A DNA stretch of 64,000 bases from Paraburkholderia phenazinium (GTDB lineage Bacteria > Pseudomonadota > Gammaproteobacteria > Burkholderiales > Burkholderiaceae), in contig NZ_FSRM01000001.1 of NCBI RefSeq assembly GCF_900141745.1, positions 1,922,001 to 1,986,000 of the forward strand, written 5' to 3'. Shown in pieces: positions 58,272-64,000 of the stretch (the first letter of the stretch is position 1; every line of letters begins with the position of its first letter). The translations under genes and the position numbers were made by a program. Below the pieces are notes generated by a model. That model was not told where the DNA came from. It saw nothing but the letters and a program-made list of their open reading frames with translations, and did not search any database.

Positions 58272-59429
58272 ATGATAGCAACACCCGTGATGATCGAGAG
58301 CGTCGAGACGATTCTCGTCGATGTACCGACGATTCGGCCCCACCGGCTCTCGGTTGCAACGATGAATCACCAGACATTGGTGCTGGTTCGGATTCGCTGC
58401 GCCGACGGCGTATCAGGGGTAGGCGAGGGCACCACCATTGGTGGCCTCGCGTATGGCGAAGAGAGCCCGGAAAGCATCAAGGTCAATATCGATACTTACT
58501 TCGCACCATTGCTAAAAGGTATGGATGCGACCCGGCCGGGCGTTGCCATGACGAAGCTGCGTACGCTGTATCAGGGCAACCGGTTCGCCAAATCCGCCGT
58601 TGAAACCGCGTTGTTCGACGCCCAGGCGCAGCGCCTCGGCGTGCCCCTGTCCGAACTGTTCGGCGGCCGTGTACGCGATGCGGTAGACGTCGCATGGACG
58701 CTCGCAAGCGGCGACACGCAGCGCGATATCGAAGAAGCCGAGCGTGTCTTCGAAGCGAAGCGTCATCGTGTATTCAAGCTGAAGATCGGCGCGCGTGCGC
58801 TCGCCGACGACGTGGCGCACGTCGTTGCGATAAGGAACGCGCTGGCAGGACGTGGTGAAGTGCGGGTCGACGTGAATCAGGCATGGACCGAAACCGAAAC
58901 GATCTGGGCTGCCCGACGTTTCGCGGATGCCGGTGTGGCCCTGATCGAACAGCCGGTCGCCGCGGAGAATCGCGCCGGTCTCAAACGTCTGACCGATCTG
59001 GCTCATGTGCCGATCATGGCTGATGAAGCGCTGCACGGTCCCGCCGATGCGTTTGCTATCGCCAGCGAGCGGGGCGCCAATGTGTTCGCGGTGAAGATCG
59101 CCCAATCAGGCGGCCTCACCGGCGCGGCGCACGTAGCGGCGATCGCGGCCGCTGCGGACATCGACCTGTATGGCGGCACGATGCTCGAAGGCGCAGTGGG
59201 CACGATCGCATCCGCGCAACTCTTCAGTACGTTCGGTGAACTGAAGTGGGGCACCGAACTGTTCGGCCCTTTGCTGCTGACCGAAGAGATTCTCACCGAA
59301 CCGTTGCGCTACGAGAATTTTTCGCTGCAACTTCCAGAAGGGCCAGGTCTCGGCATCGTGCTCGACTGGAGCAAGATCGAGCGACTGCGGCGCGATACGT
59401 CCAGGGGCGCCAGCGTCGCCATGAGCTAG
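58272..59429 (+). CDS. catB: Muconate cycloisomerase
   Basis: 385 residues of the enolase superfamily. It converts cis,cis-muconate to muconolactone, step 2 of catechol ortho cleavage. The catalytic Lys region is FKLKIG, metal ligands are in VRVDVNQAW, ALIEQPV and ADEALHG, and a conserved AKFALFDAQ-type stretch (ETALFDAQAQRLG) precedes them. ATG 58272 is preferred because AGGAG is eight bases upstream. catA starts 51 bases after its stop. Confidence 0.94.
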   Translation: MIATPVMIESVETILVDVPTIRPHRLSVATMNHQTLVLVRIRCADGVSGVGEGTTIGGLAYGEESPESIKVNIDTYFAPLLKGMDATRPGVAMTKLRTLYQGNRFAKSAVETALFDAQAQRLGVPLSELFGGRVRDAVDVAWTLASGDTQRDIEEAERVFEAKRHRVFKLKIGARALADDVAHVVAIRNALAGRGEVRVDVNQAWTETETIWAARRFADAGVALIEQPVAAENRAGLKRLTDLAHVPIMADEALHGPADAFAIASERGANVFAVKIAQSGGLTGAAHVAAIAAAADIDLYGGTMLEGAVGTIASAQLFSTFGELKWGTELFGPLLLTEEILTEPLRYENFSLQLPEGPGLGIVLDWSKIERLRRDTSRGASVAMS

Positions 59430-59480
59430 CGTTTTTTGAAACACATTAGTCATCCATAACATTTAACCAGGAGATACCCC

Positions 59481-60389
59481 ATGAACAGGCAAGCCATCGA
59501 CGCGCTGCTGAACAAGATCAACGACAGCGCCACCAGCGAAGGAAATCCGCGCACCAAGGAGATCGTCAACCGTATCGTGCGCGATCTGTTTTACACGATC
59601 GAAGAGCTCGACGTGCAGCCCGACGAATTCTGGACCGCGCTGAACTATCTGGGCGATGCGGGCAAGAGCGGCGAGTTGGGTTTGCTGGCCGCGGGGCTTG
59701 GTTTCGAGCATTTTCTCGATCTGCGTCTCGATGAAGCAGAAGCGAAAGCCGGTATCGAAGGCGGCACGCCACGTACGATCGAAGGCCCGCTCTATGTGGC
59801 CGGCGCGCCGGTGTCCGATGGCCATGCACGGCTCGACGACGGCACCGATCCCGGTCAGACGCTGGTGATGCGCGGCCGGGTGCTGGGCGAAGACGGCAAG
59901 CCGCTCGCGAATGCGCTGGTTGAAGTGTGGCACGCGAACCATCTCGGCAACTACTCGTACTTCGATAAATCGCAACCGGCCTTCAATCTGCGCCGCTCGA
60001 TCCGCACGGACGCGAGCGGCAACTACAGCTTCCGCAGCGTGGTGCCGGTCGGTTACAGCGTACCGCCGCAAGGCCAGACGCAACTGCTGCTCGATCAGCT
60101 TGGCCGTCACGGGCATCGTCCGGCGCATATCCACTTCTTTGTCTCCGCGCCGGGATTTCGCAAGCTGACCACGCAGATCAACATCGACGGCGATCCGTAT
60201 CTGTGGGACGACTTTGCGTTCGCCACGCGCGATGGTCTGGTGCCGGCCGTCAAACAGGCCGAAGGTGTGCAAGGCAAACCGTATGGCGTGGACGGCAACT
60301 TTGCGCTGATCGATTTCGACTTCACGCTCTTCAAGGACCGCGATAACCTGCCGGGCGCCGAAGTCGAGCGCTTGCGCGCCGAGGCTTGA
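59481..60389 (+). CDS. catA: Catechol 1,2-dioxygenase
   Basis: 302 residues. Intradiol non-haem Fe(III) enzyme that opens catechol to cis,cis-muconate. An N-terminal helical dimerisation domain is followed by the beta-sandwich with iron ligands: a Tyr in NYSYFDKSQ (158 or 160), Y192 in VGYSVPPQG and H216/H218 in HRPAHIHFF. AGGAGAT precedes ATG 59481. Middle gene of catB-catA-catC. Confidence 0.96.
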   Translation: MNRQAIDALLNKINDSATSEGNPRTKEIVNRIVRDLFYTIEELDVQPDEFWTALNYLGDAGKSGELGLLAAGLGFEHFLDLRLDEAEAKAGIEGGTPRTIEGPLYVAGAPVSDGHARLDDGTDPGQTLVMRGRVLGEDGKPLANALVEVWHANHLGNYSYFDKSQPAFNLRRSIRTDASGNYSFRSVVPVGYSVPPQGQTQLLLDQLGRHGHRPAHIHFFVSAPGFRKLTTQINIDGDPYLWDDFAFATRDGLVPAVKQAEGVQGKPYGVDGNFALIDFDFTLFKDRDNLPGAEVERLRAEA

Positions 60390-60476
60390 GGCGCACAACC
60401 ACCGCGTTGATTTTTATCGGCCCCGCCGCATGCTTCGCCGCGCAATCGGGGCCGTCTGCACATCAAGGAGCTAACA

Positions 60477-60767
60477 ATGCTGTTCCACGTAGAGATGACC
60501 GTCAATCTGCCGCATGACATGGACGCCGAGCGCGCGGCGCGGTTGAAGGCCGACGAGAAGGCGATGTCGCAAAAGCTGCAGGAAGAGGGGGTGTGGCGGC
60601 ATCTGTGGCGGATCGCCGGCCACTACGCGAATATCAGCATCTTTGACGTGGAGAGTCCCGCGCATCTGAACGACGTGCTCAGCCAGTTGCCGCTCTTTCC
60701 GTATATGGATGTGGAAGTGCGGGCGCTATGCCGCCATCCGTCATCGGTTCGCGACGATGACCGTTGA
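60477..60767 (+). CDS. catC: Muconolactone delta-isomerase
   Basis: 96 residues, the family length: MLFHVEMTVNLPHDMDAERA, QEEGVWRHLWRIAGHYANIS, LSQLPLFPYMDVEVRALCRH. Converts muconolactone to 3-oxoadipate enol-lactone, completing the upper ortho pathway. AAGGAG lies before ATG 60477. Last gene of the cat operon; an SgrR-like gene converges 20 bases later. Confidence 0.96.
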   Translation: MLFHVEMTVNLPHDMDAERAARLKADEKAMSQKLQEEGVWRHLWRIAGHYANISIFDVESPAHLNDVLSQLPLFPYMDVEVRALCRHPSSVRDDDR

Positions 60768-60789
60768 TCGGGCGTCCTGAGTATATTCC

Positions 60790-62481
60790 CTACCGCAACC
60801 AAAGATCGGCAAACGGCGCGAGCCCGAACGCCAGGTTCTTGACCCCGCCCACGTGCGCTGCGGCCTGAACACGCAGGATTTCATGTGAGATCGGTATCAG
60901 CAGTCCTTCCATCACCAACTGCTTACCGATCCCGGCATACGCTTGCATGCGCGCTTCGCCGTCGGCGGTTGCGCGGATCGCCCGCAACTGTTTATCCATG
61001 AGCAGACGGCGCGCTGGCGGGCTCCATTTCTGGAGAATAGGGTTCGACGAGAACCACCCATAGCAGTCCAGATCGGCGTAATTGTTGAGCGGTTCGATTT
61101 GCAATACCAGGTCGGCGGAGTCAAGCCATTCATACCGCAGATATTCCGGAACGCTCAACGCGACCACGTCCAGTTCAATCTTTGCTTCCTTAAGCCTTTC
61201 CTTTATTGACTCGGTCAACGCCGCCAGACGGCCGATAATTCCTATCGTCACCATGGTCAACCTGGTGTGTTCGGGGATGGGTGGCCGGCCGCGCGGAGCG
61301 GCTACCCGATGTTGCCAGTCTGGAAGCAGACCTGACGCAGGCTGTCGTGACTCGTCGTCGGTCGCGATCAGAACGCTCGGGGCGAGCCAGTCAGCCAGCG
61401 CCAATCGTTGCTCGGCTGATGCCAGAAGCGGGCGGCTGGAATTGCAACTCACACTGGTACACCCGGGCAGAACTTGTGCAACCTGGTGCTCTGTCTTCGA
61501 GCTGGAGCCGGTGTAGCCGAAATGGAGATCGAATGCCGATCTTTCTTCCGATGGCGCAATGACCCAAAGGTCGATCTCATCGAGTAGCGCACGCTCGCGA
61601 TAGTAGTCTTCGAACACCGTTAGCGTTAGCCGGTACTCGCTACGGCGCGTCACTTTGAAGGGGCCACTGCCCACCGGCATGAGCGAGAAGTCGCTGCTCC
61701 GGTTTCTCGGGATGATCGATGCCGAGGGGGCAGCGAGGGAGTGGGGCCACAGATAGTCGGTGAATTTCAGATGGCACGTGACCCTTCGGCCGTCGCCAAT
61801 CTCTATCGCGTCGAGATGCTCGTAGAGGTAGGCGGAATCTCCCGCTTTGTCGCGTACGCGCAATAGGGTCTGCCGTACGTCTTCCGCTTCCACTTCGCTG
61901 CCGTCGTGGAAGCTGAGGCCCGGTCTTAGCCAGAAGTGCCAGGTTTTCGCGTCGTCTTCGGGTTCCCAGTAATGGGCAAGCCCGGGCATCAGTTGCTGCG
62001 TAGTCCGATCGAATTCGGTGAGTCGCGAGAATATCTGGCCGACCAGATGACCTTCCGTGCTGGTGGTAATGCCGGTTGGATCAAGCGCCTCGATGGGGTG
62101 ACCCAGGGGTATCCGAAGCCGGTTACGCGAGCCGCTGGCCTGCGGTGCATGCAGGAAGTCCGGAAGTCGTGCCATTAGCAGCTTGCGCTGTTCGCCATCG
62201 AGGCTTGCGAATGCCTCTTCCAGTTCACCATCGGCCAGCAAGCCCGATAAATGATCCAAAGCTACCTGTTGTGGCGAGGCGAGCATCGTCAGGCGCGAAA
62301 AATGGCCCCGGCCACGCGCCGCTTCCCAGTGCAACCAACCCTTCTCCTCCATCTTGCGCAGCAACAACCGCGCGTTGCGCTCACTGCAGTTCAAGGTGTC
62401 TGCGAGCGCGGGCAAGCCGGGCTGCTCCGGCGTTTTTGCCAGCAACGTGTGTAGTTTCTGGAACTGGTCGATAAGGCGCAT
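60790..62481 (-). CDS. SgrR-like regulator with solute-binding domain
   Basis: 563 residues. An N-terminal winged helix (about 1-110, LNCSERNARLLLRKMEEKGW), as in SgrR, is followed by an SBP_bac_5-type solute-binding domain (about 165-440, including YWEPEDDAKTWHFWLRPGLS and ALNDE-like helices) lacking a signal peptide. In E. coli SgrR senses glucose-phosphate stress and controls sgrS; the ligand here is unknown. Start ATG 62481 gives the family N-terminus MRLIDQFQKLH; the upstream frame is unrelated. Divergent from a membrane-protein gene 173 bases away. Confidence 0.87.
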   Translation of the reverse strand: MRLIDQFQKLHTLLAKTPEQPGLPALADTLNCSERNARLLLRKMEEKGWLHWEAARGRGHFSRLTMLASPQQVALDHLSGLLADGELEEAFASLDGEQRKLLMARLPDFLHAPQASGSRNRLRIPLGHPIEALDPTGITTSTEGHLVGQIFSRLTEFDRTTQQLMPGLAHYWEPEDDAKTWHFWLRPGLSFHDGSEVEAEDVRQTLLRVRDKAGDSAYLYEHLDAIEIGDGRRVTCHLKFTDYLWPHSLAAPSASIIPRNRSSDFSLMPVGSGPFKVTRRSEYRLTLTVFEDYYRERALLDEIDLWVIAPSEERSAFDLHFGYTGSSSKTEHQVAQVLPGCTSVSCNSSRPLLASAEQRLALADWLAPSVLIATDDESRQPASGLLPDWQHRVAAPRGRPPIPEHTRLTMVTIGIIGRLAALTESIKERLKEAKIELDVVALSVPEYLRYEWLDSADLVLQIEPLNNYADLDCYGWFSSNPILQKWSPPARRLLMDKQLRAIRATADGEARMQAYAGIGKQLVMEGLLIPISHEILRVQAAAHVGGVKNLAFGLAPFADLWLR

Positions 62482-62653
62482 AAAAGAGGAAATTAATTTC
62501 CTGAAGTCGTCCGTTTTTATTTTCCTCTTTGTCGACCATGATGTCGATACCGTCAACAGGCGGTGGGTTCGAAGGCGGCGAGCGTGCCGCAAAGCGACGC
62601 GTGGCCAACTGCGATGTGGTCTTCGCGCGGTGGAAAAAGGAAAGGACACGATC

Positions 62654-63466
62654 ATGAATCGGCAAGAACTCTACATTGACGACAAGAGCGGCGTCGCCCG
62701 GAGCGCGCGAGGCCCCCTAGGTCACGGGATTCGCAGCGCGAGCGTTACCCGCATCGGAGTGTGGCTGACCTATGGTTTTAGCCTCGCCTGTGCGCAACCC
62801 TTGATGTGGCTTGCAACGATTCTCGCCAGCGCCGATCTCGCAACGGCGCTTGAACTTGCCGTGCCGTTTCAACGGCTAGCCGTGCTGCTGCCGGCGGTGC
62901 TTGGCGGAGCAATCCTGCTCACGCCCGCAGGCATCGGTGGTGTGCAACGGCAGCGCTTTGGCTCGACTCTGGCGGCGCTTATACGTCATCGCGATGCGCT
63001 GCTCACCGTGGTGCTGGCTGCCGCGGCGATTGTGGCAGTGGGATATGTGCTTTCCTTCGCACTGCTTCATGTGAAGCTGACGGCGTCGATGATGCCAGGC
63101 GGCGCGCACAGCCTGTCGATCATCTTTGGCCATGCTAACGATCGGACGGCTGCGCTCTGCCCGGTTCTGCACGCGGTCGCTTTTGCAGTCGCCATTGCGG
63201 CAGTGTGGTTTGCGCCGGCGCTGATCGTTCTGCGGCAACGTCCGCCGCTCGAGGCGATGCTGACGAGCTTGCGCGCCATGTTTCATAACGGGCCGGTCGC
63301 CCTGGTGTACGCCGCAGTACTGGCTGCCGACGCGATGCTCGTGCCGGTTGCGCCGATGCCGATCCGCGCGCTCGTGCTGACACCGCTAATCAGCGCGTTA
63401 ATCCTGCTATCCATGCACGGCAGCTACCGCGACATTCTGTCGATCGACCGCTCGAAAGAGGACTAA
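62654..63466 (+). CDS. Multi-pass membrane protein, unknown function
   Basis: 270 residues with about six hydrophobic segments (about 35-55, 70-95, 118-140, 170-190, 215-235 and 240-260). WFAPALIVLRQRPPLEAMLTS and the terminal MHGSYRDIL resemble the BPSS1780-type membrane proteins of Burkholderia. AAAGGA precedes ATG 62654. Divergent from the SgrR-like gene, which may regulate it, as sgrR borders a transporter gene in E. coli. Confidence 0.75.
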   Translation: MNRQELYIDDKSGVARSARGPLGHGIRSASVTRIGVWLTYGFSLACAQPLMWLATILASADLATALELAVPFQRLAVLLPAVLGGAILLTPAGIGGVQRQRFGSTLAALIRHRDALLTVVLAAAAIVAVGYVLSFALLHVKLTASMMPGGAHSLSIIFGHANDRTAALCPVLHAVAFAVAIAAVWFAPALIVLRQRPPLEAMLTSLRAMFHNGPVALVYAAVLAADAMLVPVAPMPIRALVLTPLISALILLSMHGSYRDILSIDRSKED

Positions 63467-63470
63467 CGCG

Positions 63471-63498
63471 GTCGACGGTCTTCCGAAAGGCCGTCGAC
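63471..63498 (+). terminator. Hairpin after the membrane-protein gene
   Basis: GTCGACGG (63471-63478) pairs perfectly with CCGTCGAC (63491-63498). There is no T-run after it, so termination is only possible, not clear. Confidence 0.4.
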
Positions 63499-63579
63499 GC
63501 AACGACCCGCGCCACTCACGCCGAACCCCAACCTAAAGTATCCTCTATCGCTTCGAGACCTTTTCCAGCGATAGTCAGA

Positions 63580-64000
63580 ATGCCTTCTTTCCCCTTCGAC
63601 GCGGTACTTTTCGATTGCGACGGCGTGCTCGTCGACTCAGAACTCATCACTAACCGCGTGCTCTCGCAGATGCTCGGCGAGCTTGGCTGGCCCATCAGCG
63701 TCGCAGAAACGATGCGCGTGTTCATGGGCAAGGCGGTGCGCGACGAGGCGTCGCTTATCGAGGCCAACACGGGCGTCGCCATCTCGGAGGCGTGGCTGAC
63801 GCAGTTCAGGGAGCGCCGCAACGCGGCGCTCGAACGTGAACTCGTGGCGATCAATGGCGCGGCTGCGGCGGTAAAGGCCCTCCACACAGCGTTGGACGGC
63901 CGCATCGCGGTTGCGTCGGGCGCCGACCGGCACAAGGTCGAGATGCAATTGCAGAAGACCGGCATGCTCGATTACTTCGAAGGCCGCGTCTTCAGCGGAC
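63580..64000 (+). CDS. HAD-superfamily hydrolase, beta-phosphoglucomutase-like (partial, 3' end beyond window)
   Basis: About 140 codons are visible. The HAD motif I is complete: FDCDGVLVDSE with nucleophile D12 and general acid D14, followed by a helical cap and VASGADRHKV, the motif II region (Ser). The pattern is that of phosphoglycolate phosphatase or beta-phosphoglucomutase-type phosphatases. ATG 63580; ribosome site weak. Substrate unknown; the frame continues past the window end. Confidence 0.88.
   Translation, partial: MPSFPFDAVLFDCDGVLVDSELITNRVLSQMLGELGWPISVAETMRVFMGKAVRDEASLIEANTGVAISEAWLTQFRERRNAALERELVAINGAAAAVKALHTALDGRIAVASGADRHKVEMQLQKTGMLDYFEGRVFSG

Overview
The window looks like a chromosomal segment of a Burkholderia-sensu-lato member, most likely Paraburkholderia. 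Three things point there. Codon use is very G+C-rich. The order thrS-infC-rpmI-rplT-pheS-pheT-ihfA-merR-tRNA-Pro is the usual beta-proteobacterial one. Many proteins (RelA, MetY, PheS, InfC, YihY) read like Burkholderiaceae orthologues. This is judged by eye; no search was run.

Layout. (1) 0-10.5 kb: a truncated outer-membrane efflux lipoprotein divergent from a LysR regulator, a metallophosphoesterase, a minus-strand run of a GlcD-type FAD oxidase, a DUF2069 protein and WrbA, YihY/BrkB, an Mpo1-like protein, a translationally coupled metY-hydrolase pair and a CBS protein. (2) 10.6-24.9 kb: housekeeping and metabolism: an LplT-like/PlsC fusion, aroC, a TPR/glycosyltransferase-like protein, ETF:ubiquinone oxidoreductase opposite an SDR and a thioesterase, a PAS-LuxR regulator, a two-subunit 3-oxoacid CoA-transferase, a hydrolase, RidA and monofunctional-type RelA. 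(3) 25-33.6 kb: tRNA-Val and the translation block thrS, infC (ATC start), rpmI, rplT, pheST, then ihfA, a MerR gene and tRNA-Pro.

(4) 33.6-45.7 kb: an accessory-looking stretch directly after tRNA-Pro. It holds regulator/oxidoreductase pairs (SDR with AraC, NADP-binding protein with LysR), a nitronate monooxygenase, a VOC protein, a secreted Asn/Ser/Gly-rich protein, a DmeR-DmeF Ni/Co efflux pair with a clear operator, a fragment of an aldo/keto reductase gene, an acetyltransferase and a PAP2 protein. (5) 45.8-53.2 kb: a branched-chain-type ABC importer (binding protein divergent from a fused LivH-LivM permease, LivG and LivF), then a polar-amino-acid binding protein with two permeases but no ATPase of its own. 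(6) 53.2-63.5 kb: an orphan ThDP enzyme, a chemoreceptor with a CheR-tether C-terminus, and the catechol ortho-cleavage set catR-catB-catA-catC, which turns catechol into 3-oxoadipate enol-lactone. The CoA-transferase at 19.7-21.0 kb could serve 3-oxoadipate further down the same route. An SgrR-like regulator, a membrane protein and a HAD phosphatase cut by the window edge close the window.

No CRISPR array, insertion sequence, prophage or obviously novel multi-gene defence or biosynthetic system was seen. The less ordinary items are regulatory (the dmeR, cat, ETF-QO and ThDP-gene operator candidates), translational (ATC start of infC, TTG start of yihY) and architectural (LplT-PlsC fusion, the domain inserted in DmeF, the importer set without an ATPase, and the gene-poor stretch after tRNA-Pro).
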